A DNA stretch of 64,000 bases, taken from WJKG01 sp964627305. GTDB taxonomy: Bacteria > Zixibacteria > MSB-5A5 > GN15 > FEB-12. The DNA is taken from positions 27,461 through 91,460 of the forward strand of contig CAZVHP010000011.1 in NCBI GenBank assembly GCA_964627305.1. The letters are read 5' to 3'. The number at the start of each line of letters is the position of its first letter. The stretch's first letter is position 1. Shown piece after piece: positions 24,677 through 33,740 of this stretch. The notes under the pieces are model-generated. The model was given only the letters and a program-made list of their open reading frames with translations. It made no database searches and had not been told where the DNA came from. The translations under genes and the position numbers were made by a program.

Positions 24677-25972
24677 TCACGTCTTGCGTTCCTTGCGCTT
24701 GGCAGCCGGAAACAGAACGTTGTTGAGAATCAGCCGATACCCGGGTGAATTCTTGTACAGGCTCAGCTCGGTAGGCGGATCCCCCACCATGTGCTGGTAA
24801 TCCTCGGGGTCGTGACCGGACAGGAACGTGAACGTACCCCTGCCGAGATTGCCATGAACATAGCGCACCTCGTCATAGTTGTCCGGCTGACCGAGGATGG
24901 TGACATGTTTCTTCAGCAGCGACTTGCGGAAACCGGTGGTCTGCCCCATGAACCCATCGACAGCATTGACATGGTTCTGGACCAGCATGGTCGGCACCGG
25001 GTCAAGCTTGGCGGCGAACTCGAAAAGGTAGAAGTAGTCCTCCGGCTCGCGACTGAACCGGACGAGACGGTCGGGGTAGGTGTCGATGTCGCTGTGCCGG
25101 TAGAGCATCGGATCGAAAACCAGCGTGAAGTTCTCGAAAGCGAAGGTCGCCGAATAGTCGAGCTTCTGCTGTGCCTGCGGGTCGATCGGGTCACCATCAA
25201 AAGGAGTCGGGCAGATGTCAACACCAACCGCAGCAAGGGCGATATCGATCGTCTCAGGCGCAGAACACATCGAGAAAAGAAAACCACCACGGCGCACATA
25301 ATCGTAGATCGTGAGCGCGACATCCCGCTTCATCTCGGACACCTTCGCATAGCCCAGACTCCGGGCCAACTGCTCGTTGAGGGCCACATCCGCCTGATAC
25401 CAGATGGCGTTACGGAAAGCGGCATAGAACTTCCCGTACTGCCCGGTGAAATCCTCATGGTGGCAATGCAGCCAGTCGTACTTCTCCAAATCGCCGGCCA
25501 GTATCTCCTCGTCGTACAGGATTTCATACTTGATCTCGGCATAGTCAAGGGCCAGCGTGACAGCGTCATCCCACGGTTGAGCATTGGGGGGAGAATAGAC
25601 AGCGATACTGGGCGCCTTCTCCAGCTCCACCCGCTCCATGTTCTCCACCTCTATTCTGCGATAGATGTCAGCCAGTTGGCCGGACGATATCTCCTCGAAG
25701 GATACCCCGGCAAGCAGACACAGGTTGACGGTCTCGGTAGTGCGGTTAATAAGGAAGGAGCCGCCCCGGTAATTGAGCAGCCATTGCCCCGAGTGGCCCT
25801 TGTCGAGGGCTTGGTAGACAACGCCATAGGCCTTGAGGTGATCGCTCTGAGCGAGATCCATGGGAATCAGCAGCTCCGCGGCAGAAATTGGCATCGCAAC
25901 ACCCACGAAGACCACAGCCAGAAGCAGGGTCGTCGTAAGTGCGCGGAAGCCTGTTCGCGTTCCATCATGCAT
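24677..25972 (-). CDS. Secreted protein of the family often mislabelled asparagine synthetase B
   Basis: The 431-residue protein has a signal peptide (hydrophobic 12-28, cleavage near PISA-AE). The mature start LLIPMDLAQSDHLKAYGVVY and NYRGGSFLI match a conserved family that databases, from memory, sometimes title asparagine synthetase B in Bacteroidetes and relatives; none of the class II amidotransferase features (an N-terminal Cys2, an AMP-binding domain) is present. The centre (SIAVYSPPNAQPWDDAVTLA, WLHCHHEDFTGQYGKF, GGFLFSMC) looks like a flavodoxin/amidotransferase-like alpha/beta fold of the ThuA kind, and the C-terminus has HGNLGRGTFTFLSGHDPEDY. Function is unknown; export to the periplasm is the safest statement. 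Its RBS is AGAGG nine bases before the ATG. Confidence 0.7.
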   Translation of the reverse strand: MHDGTRTGFRALTTTLLLAVVFVGVAMPISAAELLIPMDLAQSDHLKAYGVVYQALDKGHSGQWLLNYRGGSFLINRTTETVNLCLLAGVSFEEISSGQLADIYRRIEVENMERVELEKAPSIAVYSPPNAQPWDDAVTLALDYAEIKYEILYDEEILAGDLEKYDWLHCHHEDFTGQYGKFYAAFRNAIWYQADVALNEQLARSLGYAKVSEMKRDVALTIYDYVRRGGFLFSMCSAPETIDIALAAVGVDICPTPFDGDPIDPQAQQKLDYSATFAFENFTLVFDPMLYRHSDIDTYPDRLVRFSREPEDYFYLFEFAAKLDPVPTMLVQNHVNAVDGFMGQTTGFRKSLLKKHVTILGQPDNYDEVRYVHGNLGRGTFTFLSGHDPEDYQHMVGDPPTELSLYKNSPGYRLILNNVLFPAAKRKERKT

Positions 25973-26075
25973 ATCCGAAAGCCTCTTTATAGCTTGCTCT
26001 AATGCTCGACCGGAGATCCGTTACCTTGTACACCCTGTCGGTGTGCCGGTTTCCCTGTGTAACCGCCAAAGCGGC

Positions 26076-27878
26076 TCACTCGTTCACCTTGAGCGCCGCC
26101 AGAAAGGCCTCCTGGGGGATCTCCACCTTACCGAACTGCTTCATGCGCCGTTTGCCCTCCTTTTGTCTCTCGAGCAGCTTGCGTTTGCGCGTGATGTCCC
26201 CCCCATAGCACTTGGCGGTGACATTCTTGCGCAGCGGCCGAACCGTCGCCCGACTGACAATCCGGCTTCCGATCGCCGCCTGGATGACGACCTCGAACAT
26301 CTGGCGCGGAATGAGCTTGCGCAGCTTCTCGTTAAGATTCAGACCCCAGTGATAAGCCTTTTCACGGTGAATAATGACCGAAAGAGCGTCGACCGGCTCC
26401 CCGTTGATAAGTATATCCAGCTTGACCAGATCGGAGCGCTGATAGTACGGAACCTCATAGTCAAACGAGGCATAACCGCGGGTCGAGGACTTCAGACGGT
26501 CATAGAAATCGAAAATGATCTCAGCCAGGGGGAAAGCGAACTTGAGACTGACACGCTTTGGAGCAATATACTCGGTCGTTCGATACACCCCTCGGCGATC
26601 AGTAGCCAGCTTCATGATTGCCCCGATGTAGTCATCGGGGGCCATGATCGTGGCCTCGACAAACGGTTCCTCGACATAGTCGATCTCTCCTGCCGGCGGC
26701 ATCTGCGCCGGGTTGGCCACCAGAATCATCTGACCATCGGTCTTGTGGACGTGGTATTCGACATTGGGAACGGTATTGATGATGGTCTGATCGTACTCAC
26801 GCGAGAGACGCTCAGTGACAATCTCCATGTGCAGCAACCCCAGAAACCCCACGCGGAAACCAAAACCGAGCGCTGTGGAAGATTCCGGAGTGAACACCAA
26901 AGAGGCATCATTGAGCTTCAGTTTCTCCAGCGCCTCCCGAAGGTCCGTGAAGTCCTCGGCGACAGCCGGATACAGCCCGGAGAAGACCATCGGCTTCACA
27001 TCGACAAACCCCTCGAGCGGCCGCTCCGCCGGGCGTTCGGCCGATGTTATCGTGTCGCCTATCTTGGTATCGGCAACCTCGCGAATCGACGCAAAAAGGT
27101 AGCCAACCTCGCCGGCGGCAAGCGTCTCAGCCGGGACAAGCCGCAAACGAAGATGACCGATCTCGTCGGCCTCGTAAACCTTGCGCGTGGAGTAGAACCT
27201 GATTCGCTCTCCTCGTCGCAGCGTGCCATTGACCACGCGAACAACCGGCATGGCGCCCCGATAGGTATCGAATACCGAATCGAACACCATCGCCTGCAAT
27301 GGGGCCGCAGGATCGCCTATCGGTGATGGGATAGTGCGAACAATAGCCTCAAGCAGTTCGGCGATGCCAATGCCCTCCTTGGCCGAGCAGCGGATGACCT
27401 CCTCCGGCCTGCAGCCGAGGAGGTTCACGATATCGGCTACCACCTGGTCGGTGTGGGCATTGGGCAAATCGATCTTGTTGACCACCGGCAGGATTTCCAG
27501 GTCATTCTCCATGGCAAGGTACAGATTGGACAACGTCTGAGCCTCGATCCCCTGCGAGGCATCGACAACCAGAATGGCCCCCTCGCAGGCGGCCAGTGCC
27601 CGGCTGACCTCATACGTAAAATCCACGTGGCCCGGAGTATCTATCAAGTTCAGCATGTAGGTGCGACCATCAGTGGACTCATAGCTGAGCCGGATGGCGT
27701 GAGCCTTGATCGTAATGCCCCGCTCACGCTCAAGGTCCATCGAATCGAGCACCTGTGCTTTCATTTCGCGGACAGTCAGCGTATGCGTCGACTCCAGCAA
27801 GCGGTCCGCCAGCGTCGACTTGCCGTGATCGATATGCGCTACGATCGAGAAGTTGCGTATGTGCGAAAGATCAGCCAT
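26076..27878 (-). CDS. lepA: Elongation factor 4 (LepA)
   Basis: LepA is a ribosome-bound translational GTPase that can back-translocate stalled ribosomes. The 600-residue length is standard. G1 is AHIDHGKSTLADRLLE near 14-29, G3 DTPGHVDFTYEVSRAL near 80, and G4 NKIDLPNA near 137; the LepA-specific C-terminal domain is visible with GGDITRKRKLLERQKEGKRR near 560. The antisense strand carries a long mirror frame that is not a gene. It is downstream of cdaA on the same strand with about 100 bases between them. Confidence 0.98.
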   Translation of the reverse strand: MADLSHIRNFSIVAHIDHGKSTLADRLLESTHTLTVREMKAQVLDSMDLERERGITIKAHAIRLSYESTDGRTYMLNLIDTPGHVDFTYEVSRALAACEGAILVVDASQGIEAQTLSNLYLAMENDLEILPVVNKIDLPNAHTDQVVADIVNLLGCRPEEVIRCSAKEGIGIAELLEAIVRTIPSPIGDPAAPLQAMVFDSVFDTYRGAMPVVRVVNGTLRRGERIRFYSTRKVYEADEIGHLRLRLVPAETLAAGEVGYLFASIREVADTKIGDTITSAERPAERPLEGFVDVKPMVFSGLYPAVAEDFTDLREALEKLKLNDASLVFTPESSTALGFGFRVGFLGLLHMEIVTERLSREYDQTIINTVPNVEYHVHKTDGQMILVANPAQMPPAGEIDYVEEPFVEATIMAPDDYIGAIMKLATDRRGVYRTTEYIAPKRVSLKFAFPLAEIIFDFYDRLKSSTRGYASFDYEVPYYQRSDLVKLDILINGEPVDALSVIIHREKAYHWGLNLNEKLRKLIPRQMFEVVIQAAIGSRIVSRATVRPLRKNVTAKCYGGDITRKRKLLERQKEGKRRMKQFGKVEIPQEAFLAALKVNE

Positions 27879-27979
27879 CAGTCAGTCAGCATCCCGGGGT
27901 GGTTAACAGACGATTAGTATCATACCGGCTCAACGAGCGGGCATAATACCGCCCCACGTCAATAATGTCAAACGGGGAA

Positions 27980-28741
27980 TCATTGCTCGAGATAGTCGGC
28001 CAGGCGTTCCTTGAACTCCGATTTGGGGATATTGGAGTCGAGAGTACCATTGAAGGCGATCGATATCTCGCTGGACTCCTCGGAGACAACCACCACGACG
28101 GCATCGGAGACCTCGCTGACACCGATCGCTGCCTTATGGCGCATGCCGAAAAGCTTGCGATAGCGCTGGTTGGTTGTCAGGGGAAGCGAGCAGGCCGCAG
28201 CGGTGATATAGTCTCCGGAAACGATAACAGCACCATCGTGCAGCGGCGTGTACGGTGTAAACAGCGTGACCAGCGCTTCCCACGAGAGCCGCGCTGACAG
28301 CTGCTTGCCCGATTCGGCGAAATTCCGCAGCCCGGTGCGACGTTCGATGACGATCAGGGCACCATAGTTGAGCTCCGACAGCCGCAGAGCAGCGCGAGAG
28401 ACTTCATCAATTGCCCGCTGCCCCTCCAGCGGCATGAAGCGCCGCATCAGTCGGTTCTGCCCAAAACGGGCAAGTACGTTTCGCAACTCCGGTTGAAACA
28501 CAATGACAAGGACGATCAGCCCAAATGTCGCCAGATTCGAAAACAGCCACGTGAGCGCCTCCAGCCGAAACCAGAACGACACAAAAGCGACTCCCGCCAG
28601 AAGCAGCAGCCCCACCATAATCTGGGCCGATCGAGTGCCCCTGATGAGCTTGAGCATCTGGTAGAGAATGAACGACACGATGGCAACATCGATGGCGTCC
28701 TTCATGGTGAAGCGAACGAAATCTATCTCAAAGAGCGTCAC
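27980..28741 (-). CDS. cdaA: Diadenylate cyclase CdaA
   Basis: CdaA condenses two ATP to cyclic di-AMP, which governs potassium, osmolyte and wall homeostasis. Three N-terminal transmembrane helices (about residues 15-90) precede the DAC domain: the DGA motif in PLHDGAVIVSGDY near 170 and GMRHKAAIGVSE near 200, where the canonical GTRHRAA is altered at two positions (Thr to Met, second Arg to Lys). The start is GTG, overlapping the folP stop (GTGA), a sign of coupling; folP-cdaA linkage is seen in other phyla. A YbbR-domain protein at 54019, in a class that includes CdaR, could be its regulator, though it is 25 kb away. Confidence 0.93.
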   Translation of the reverse strand: MTLFEIDFVRFTMKDAIDVAIVSFILYQMLKLIRGTRSAQIMVGLLLLAGVAFVSFWFRLEALTWLFSNLATFGLIVLVIVFQPELRNVLARFGQNRLMRRFMPLEGQRAIDEVSRAALRLSELNYGALIVIERRTGLRNFAESGKQLSARLSWEALVTLFTPYTPLHDGAVIVSGDYITAAACSLPLTTNQRYRKLFGMRHKAAIGVSEVSDAVVVVVSEESSEISIAFNGTLDSNIPKSEFKERLADYLEQ

Positions 28742-29622
28742 CTCTGACTCCTGATCGCCTGGACGATTTTGAGGGCCTCAACCGTCGGTGCAACATCGTG
28801 CACTCGCACTATGTCAGCACCGGCCGCGACCGCCATGACAGCGGCGGCAAGCGAACCGCCTATTCTTGTATCGGCCGGTTGGCCGGTCGGATTCAACATC
28901 CCAATAAACCCCTTGCGCGAGACGCCAACCAGCAGCGGCAGCCCGAAACGCTTAAACTCCCCCAGGTTGCCGAGGATATCAAGGTTGTCGGACAAACGTT
29001 TCCCGAAGCCGATCCCCGGATCGATGATGATCCGGGCACGATCGATTGCCTCGGCATGGCAATACTCAAGGCGCTCTTCAAAGAACTCGCATATCTCACG
29101 AACGCAGTCATCGTAGCCGGGCCTGTCCTGCATCGTCTGCGGCTGACCCTGCATATGCATGATGACCAACGGACACTTGTGTTCGGCCACCACCGCTGCC
29201 ATCTCCGGGTCAAAACGCAGCGCAAAGATGTCATTGACCATGTCGGCGCCGGATGCCAGAGCCTGCCGGGCGACCTCCGCCTTGTACGTGTCCACCGAAA
29301 GCACCGCCCGGGGAAACTCGGCCCGGATCGCCCGTATCACCGGAAGCACCCGGTCCAGTTCCTCCTTCAGAGGCACCGGTTGGGCACCGGGGCGCGTCGA
29401 CTCACCACCGATATCAAGAATATCCGCTTGCTCGGCAAGCAGGCGCCGGGCGTGCGCGATGGCTGCTTCGGTATCGAGATACCGGCCGCCATCACTGAAT
29501 GAGTCCGGCGTCACATTGACAACGCCCATGACCAGCGGACGCGACAACTCCAGTTGCCGACCGGGCCGCAGGGCGATAACCGGCTTCATCTCCTCGGATC
29601 GGGTGAAGGTCTGTTTCTCCAT
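28738..29622 (-). CDS. folP: Dihydropteroate synthase
   Basis: FolP joins p-aminobenzoate to dihydropterin pyrophosphate in folate synthesis and is the sulfonamide target. The TIM-barrel marks are all visible: VMGVVNVTPDSFSDGG near 33-48, GGESTRPGA near 80-88, ADMVNDIFAL near 142, VIMHMQGQPQTMQ near 165, DPGIGFGK near 212 and GVSRKGFIG near 242. The start at 29622 has GGAG seven bases upstream; the later ATG at 29589 follows GAGGAG without a spacer and is less likely. The product is 294 residues. Its stop overlaps the cdaA start. Confidence 0.96.
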   Translation of the reverse strand: MEKQTFTRSEEMKPVIALRPGRQLELSRPLVMGVVNVTPDSFSDGGRYLDTEAAIAHARRLLAEQADILDIGGESTRPGAQPVPLKEELDRVLPVIRAIRAEFPRAVLSVDTYKAEVARQALASGADMVNDIFALRFDPEMAAVVAEHKCPLVIMHMQGQPQTMQDRPGYDDCVREICEFFEERLEYCHAEAIDRARIIIDPGIGFGKRLSDNLDILGNLGEFKRFGLPLLVGVSRKGFIGMLNPTGQPADTRIGGSLAAAVMAVAAGADIVRVHDVAPTVEALKIVQAIRSQR

Positions 29623-29766
29623 CGGTGCGCTCCGAGCGCAAGATACGCTATTTGCAGGCACCGCTCAAGAGGTATGTTGAACCAAACGAGAGACCGTGTC
29701 ATGACAATGGCCGCTGTCATCGAGCCAGGATGATGCTCAGAACCATACCTGCAGTCCTGCCAACTC

Positions 29767-30543
29767 TCATCTCTCCGTACTCCTTGCCTTGTCTCTTCGT
29801 GGTATGGCCCTCCTGCTCGGAAGCGGCGGCGGTGTATCAATAAACCCCACATCCCAGCACAGGTCTATCATAGTCTGTATCATATAGTGCGTACCTCGGA
29901 AATGGTACAGGCCGGAATCGTCAACCAGCACCGGCGTGCCGAACAGCGGGTGCTCCAATGCTGCGATTTGGAGAAAGTACCTGCGCTGCCGTTCATTGCT
30001 CAGGTTAATCCAGGCTCTGAGAACATCCGATGAATCAAGAATACAATTTCGAAAATGGGAAACATGCGCCCCCGGATAGTGGTACCACACCTCCGTTGTG
30101 TCCGGCCCCGTAACCCAGTAGACTCTCGTCCCCGCCGGCAAGTCCCTTTCGTTTGCCAGACTCAACTGCAGGGTGCAGGTGTCATCTGGCGCCAACCTGA
30201 CCGACAGTGTTTCCTCGTATCTGAAGTCATCATCCAGATGAATCACCCAGGGCCAATCCCGCAGTAACTCAGCTCTGTTTGTCTTATCTTCCCTTAGCGA
30301 TACCAACAGGTGACGCCCCTCCTCCTTCTCACACCACTTGGGATACTGCCGGCAGAAGTGCTTCGACTGCCAGACACGGAGTATCATGAAGGCAGTGCCG
30401 CCATTCTGCGGGAGTGACTCGGGATACAAACGGGCAAAGTAACGCTCTGCGGGAGGCGTCGCTTTGTCCTGACAGCCGCCCAGAAACACTACAGCCAGAA
30501 ACAGCACCGTGAACCCACTTCTCCATCCTCTTCGCACCCGCAT
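29767..30543 (-). CDS. Predicted lipoprotein, unknown function
   Basis: The 258-residue product starts with a positively charged n-region, a hydrophobic stretch and a clear lipobox (VVFLGGC, Cys near residue 24), so it should be a lipid-anchored envelope protein. The mature part has many Trp, Tyr and charged residues (WPWVIHLDDDF, YWVTGPDTTEVWYHYPG) and probably folds into beta-sandwich modules, but I recognise no family. There is a Lys/Arg-rich tail. It is on the minus strand downstream of a 350-base spacer shared with a divergent GTPase gene, and 140 bases upstream of folP, so it may head the folP-cdaA-lepA transcript. Confidence 0.7.
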   Translation of the reverse strand: MRVRRGWRSGFTVLFLAVVFLGGCQDKATPPAERYFARLYPESLPQNGGTAFMILRVWQSKHFCRQYPKWCEKEEGRHLLVSLREDKTNRAELLRDWPWVIHLDDDFRYEETLSVRLAPDDTCTLQLSLANERDLPAGTRVYWVTGPDTTEVWYHYPGAHVSHFRNCILDSSDVLRAWINLSNERQRRYFLQIAALEHPLFGTPVLVDDSGLYHFRGTHYMIQTMIDLCWDVGFIDTPPPLPSRRAIPRRDKARSTER

Positions 30544-30893
30544 TGCGCCTCTCCACGGTTAGGGGCTGATACTATCGTCAGCGTCGCATCCTGTGAGTTA
30601 CCATTCCTAACGAACAATGCCCCGTTATTGATTACCGACTGTCGCCCTAATGGCGAACCGGCACACTGTCGGCCTTCTCCAAAGGACGTAAACACCAGCC
30701 GCTCTGTCAACTCGGCTTTTCACCGAGTGTACGCGCGATCGCACTCTCGTGAACGCCAGGCGTCCCGCCTGCCCCACCGACAATATCCCGCCATCCCCGA
30801 AGAACCCGCTCCGAAACGAAGCAGTCATCTTAAGGTACACCCGCGCCCTCACTTCCTCTTGAAATCCCCTCCCGGCTTTCATATCTTTCCTTC
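30544..30893. other. Divergent intergenic region with a palindromic motif
   Basis: These 350 bases separate the divergent lipoprotein and GTPase genes. The only structure I can point to is a perfect CAGGCG-TCC-CGCCTG hairpin at 30757-30771, similar to the GGCAGGC/GCCTGCC hairpins at 22870-22939. No ORF here has a good start and ribosome site, and no promoter consensus is convincing. Confidence 0.5.
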
Positions 30894-31892
30894 ATGCCGG
30901 CCAATCTGCCACCACAATACTACGAACTCGAGCGCCAGTACCGCGCCGAAACCGACCTTCGCGAGAAACTACGCCTCGCCGAGGAACTCCTGCGCATTAT
31001 GCCCAAACACAAGGGCACCGACAAGCTCCAGGCCGACATGAAAGCCAAAATCTCCAAACACAAAAAGGAGATCGCCTCCGGCCCCAAAACCCCCGGCGGC
31101 GGTAAGGGTGCCCCCACCAGGGATTACATCGAGCGCGAAGGCGCCGCGCAGATCGTACTGATCGGACCGCCCAACTCCGGCAAATCCTCGCTGCTCGACG
31201 CCCTCACGGCCGCCGAACCCGAAGTCGCCGACTACCCCTTCACAACCCGCGAACCGATGACCGGTATGATGCAGCACGAATCTGTTCAGCTCCAACTCAT
31301 CGATACTCCGCCCATTTCTCAGGAATCCTTCGAGGGTTACCTGACCGGCCTTATCCGCAATGCCGACATTGTCGTCCTCGTTGCCGACCTCGAGTCGGGA
31401 ACCATGCTGGCCGACTGCAAGTTCGTCGTCGACGCCCTCGAACAGCGACGTATCCGTCTGCTGCCGATTGTCACCGAGTCACCCGATGACCCTCGCTATG
31501 CCTTCAAGAAATGCATCATTTGTGCCCATAAGTCCTACGAGGACGAGGATGGCTCCCGCCGCCACAAGCTCCGGACCCTGTTTCCAGACTACCGCATGAT
31601 CGTCACGTCAATCATCGACGATGATTCCCTAACCGCCTTCGCCCGCACCTGTTTCGAGGCCCTGGAAGTAATCCGCGTCTATACCAAACCGGTCGGCAAG
31701 GAGCCCGATTTCACCGATCCCGTCATTCTGCCCATCGGCGGCACCGTCCAGCAGGCAGCGGAATCGCTGCACAAGGACTTCGCCGCCAAACTCAAATTCG
31801 CCAAGATCTGGGGGGAGGGGAAGCACGATGGCCAGCGCGTCCAGTCCGATTTCGTTCTCGCCGATGGCGACATCATCGAATTTCACATCTGA
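30894..31892 (+). CDS. DRG/OBG-like GTPase with C-terminal TGS domain
   Basis: The 332-residue protein begins with a helical N-terminus (MPANLPPQYYELERQYRAET) and a Lys-rich linker (KHKGTDKLQADMKAKISKHK), as in DRG-like bacterial TGS proteins. The G domain has Walker A GPPNSGKSSLLDAL near 90-103 and a switch II DTPP near 137, where classical GTPases have DxxG; I see no clear NKxD specificity motif (the corresponding strand ends LPIVTESPDD). The last 75 residues (VILPIGGTVQQAAESLHKDF to VLADGDIIEFHI) are a TGS ubiquitin-like domain, used by Obg/DRG proteins for RNA or ribosome contacts. It is likely a ribosome-associated nucleotide-binding protein. The frame ends 58 bases before the next gene. 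Confidence 0.85.
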   Translation: MPANLPPQYYELERQYRAETDLREKLRLAEELLRIMPKHKGTDKLQADMKAKISKHKKEIASGPKTPGGGKGAPTRDYIEREGAAQIVLIGPPNSGKSSLLDALTAAEPEVADYPFTTREPMTGMMQHESVQLQLIDTPPISQESFEGYLTGLIRNADIVVLVADLESGTMLADCKFVVDALEQRRIRLLPIVTESPDDPRYAFKKCIICAHKSYEDEDGSRRHKLRTLFPDYRMIVTSIIDDDSLTAFARTCFEALEVIRVYTKPVGKEPDFTDPVILPIGGTVQQAAESLHKDFAAKLKFAKIWGEGKHDGQRVQSDFVLADGDIIEFHI

Positions 31893-31950
31893 TCGAACGC
31901 TCCAAACTATCTTGACATCACCGCTTCTCTGGCCAACATTGCTGTTGAGT

Positions 31951-33120
31951 ATGCTGCAATCGCCCCGTTACAACTTCACCGACATCCTCGCGGCGCCCGC
32001 CCGCGCCCTGTCGGCCCGTCGCATTCTGGCGATGACCGTCTTCTTGCTGTTTGCTTTGTTGGTCTATAACGCCTTCACGTACCTGGCACTAACTATCGCC
32101 GGCGAAAGAGTCGGCCTGATCTGGGACGTGTACGGCCTGCTGCCGTTTGTGTGGTTCACCTTCCAGAGCTGGCTGGCACGTATCGTTTTCTATGCCGGTA
32201 TCGCCGTATCCGGCCTTAGTGTTATGGCCGGTCTGTTCTCTGTCGCCATCATTGAGATTGAGGAAATCCGCGGCAACCGCTTCTTGTCCGCGCGCAAGGC
32301 GATCGCCCTCGGTCTGCGGCGATTCGGCCAGCTCTTCTCCGCTGAACTGGCCATCGTCCTTGCCCTTGTTTTCCTCGTCGGGGCCGGGGCGCTCCTTGGC
32401 CTGATAACCCGCATTCCGTACCTCGGCGAGTGGATATTCGCGATCTTTTTCGTGCTGCCCAATTTCCTTGTGTCCATGCTGGCCATGCTGGTGGTGGCAG
32501 TGCTGGCCATCTCTGTGCTTCTGCTACCGGCAACGGCCGCTGCCGAACGTCACGGTCAGGCCTTCAGCGCCATCCTGGAGACTTTCTCGACTATCATCCG
32601 CCAGCCCGTACGATGGGTCGGCTATACCGCGTACGCCCTGGTCAGTGCCAAGGTATTCGGCTTCGTCTACGCCTACGCTGCTTATCGCGCTATTCAATTC
32701 CTCGTCTGGACTGCCTCTATCGGCGGCGGGAGTGTACCAGTCGATCTCGTCCGCTCCGGCCTGGCCCACCTGCCCGTTCGCTCCCAGTTCGCCCAGTTCG
32801 TCTTCAACGTCTTCCCCGGTATTGACTGGGGCTTCAGTATCTCGCGACGCATCGCCACAGGCGGTGAGAGCGCCTCCGGTTACCTGATGGCCGCCATGCT
32901 GTTTGTCTGCTTTGCAACCATTGTGGCCTATATGCTCTCTGTCGTCGCCACTGCCCAGGCACGCACCTATGTCGCCCTCCGCTTCCGCAAGGACAACTAC
33001 GCCATCGACGCCGAGAAACCCCTCTTTTTCACCGATGAGTGGGTGAACCCCAGCCCCCACGACCCCGAACCGCCCGATCCGGCCAATCCCGATCGGCACG
33101 ATTCACCAAACAAGCCGTAG
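31951..33120 (+). CDS. Polytopic inner-membrane protein, unknown function
   Basis: Starting at the ATG at 31951 (the frame is open earlier but would overlap the GTPase gene) the product has 389 residues and about six hydrophobic segments: 25-50, 70-95, 120-150, 150-180, 185-210 and 310-340. The N-terminal RYNFTDILAAPARALSARRI is amphipathic. The tail is acidic and Pro-rich (EWVNPSPHDPEPPDPANPDR), as in proteins with a disordered cytoplasmic end. The layout of paired long segments around a Gly/Ala-rich core recalls the YIP1 or glycerophosphoryl-diesterase membrane-domain (GPDPase_memb) type. I cannot name a function. A TTGACA 34 bases upstream could be a weak promoter, but its -10 is poor. Confidence 0.65.
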   Translation: MLQSPRYNFTDILAAPARALSARRILAMTVFLLFALLVYNAFTYLALTIAGERVGLIWDVYGLLPFVWFTFQSWLARIVFYAGIAVSGLSVMAGLFSVAIIEIEEIRGNRFLSARKAIALGLRRFGQLFSAELAIVLALVFLVGAGALLGLITRIPYLGEWIFAIFFVLPNFLVSMLAMLVVAVLAISVLLLPATAAAERHGQAFSAILETFSTIIRQPVRWVGYTAYALVSAKVFGFVYAYAAYRAIQFLVWTASIGGGSVPVDLVRSGLAHLPVRSQFAQFVFNVFPGIDWGFSISRRIATGGESASGYLMAAMLFVCFATIVAYMLSVVATAQARTYVALRFRKDNYAIDAEKPLFFTDEWVNPSPHDPEPPDPANPDRHDSPNKP

Positions 33121-33179
33121 CTTATCCTTTAATCTTCACCCCACGATACGGTCCAATCTGCAAACAGGGGAGAGGGTGC

Positions 33180-33740
33180 TTACAGCACCTTCGGAAAGCG
33201 GAACAACTCCGGAAGCTCCGTCTCGTGAATACTGACCGCGTGGCCAAACTGATCGCGGGTCTGCTTCTCGAACGACGTCATCGCCGCAAAACAATACTCC
33301 TCGCCGTTGCTCCTGAACAGCACCACCGTGTATCGCGTCCAGTCGCGACCAAACCCCGGTCGGGCCTTGCCGGTCAGCGTCAGACGTACCCAGTCGTTGG
33401 ATCGATCTACCGCCCGAACAAAGAGCGTGTCGGCATCCGGCCACGTGCTGACCTGCTTCTCGAGGTACGAAGCCACCGACCGGTACTCCAAAGACCGCAC
33501 CGCCCGCCGCAGGTATTCATGACCCAGCGGATCCATTAGCGACACCACCCCCTTGGGGCCGTCTGCCACTGCCGCATGATATACGTGACCGTAGACCGTC
33601 AACAGGCTGTCGGCCAGAGCACGCTTGGCCGTGTCATCTTCTGTAACCAGCGGTATCCACTGCGACGACGTAGGTGCAAACCCCGTCCCCAACAGGACCA
33701 CCAGCGCCAGCAAGGCTATGAGCAGCTTGGTATGTGACAT
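33180..33740 (-). CDS. Small secreted protein, unknown function
   Basis: The ATG at 33740 gives 186 residues with an N-terminal hydrophobic signal (MSHTKLLIALLALVVLLGTG) and no lipobox Cys, so the protein is secreted or anchored by its signal. The mature region is mixed alpha/beta with conserved-looking aromatic and Gly positions (GRDWTRYTVVLFRSNGEEY), the pattern of an NTF2/SnoaL-like fold (helix pair, then a curved sheet), but this is only a shape-based guess. It is convergent with the membrane-protein gene, ending 59 bases away. Confidence 0.65.
   Translation of the reverse strand: MSHTKLLIALLALVVLLGTGFAPTSSQWIPLVTEDDTAKRALADSLLTVYGHVYHAAVADGPKGVVSLMDPLGHEYLRRAVRSLEYRSVASYLEKQVSTWPDADTLFVRAVDRSNDWVRLTLTGKARPGFGRDWTRYTVVLFRSNGEEYCFAAMTSFEKQTRDQFGHAVSIHETELPELFRFPKVL

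Noticed and set aside
24791..26002. A 403-codon plus-strand frame antisense to the exported protein gene
   Set aside because: The minus-strand product has a signal peptide, a ribosome site and family motifs; the mirror frame has none.
25860..27326. A 488-codon plus-strand frame antisense to lepA
   Set aside because: LepA is unmistakable on the other strand; long mirror frames arise readily in GC-rich coding DNA, and the frame has no recognisable domain.
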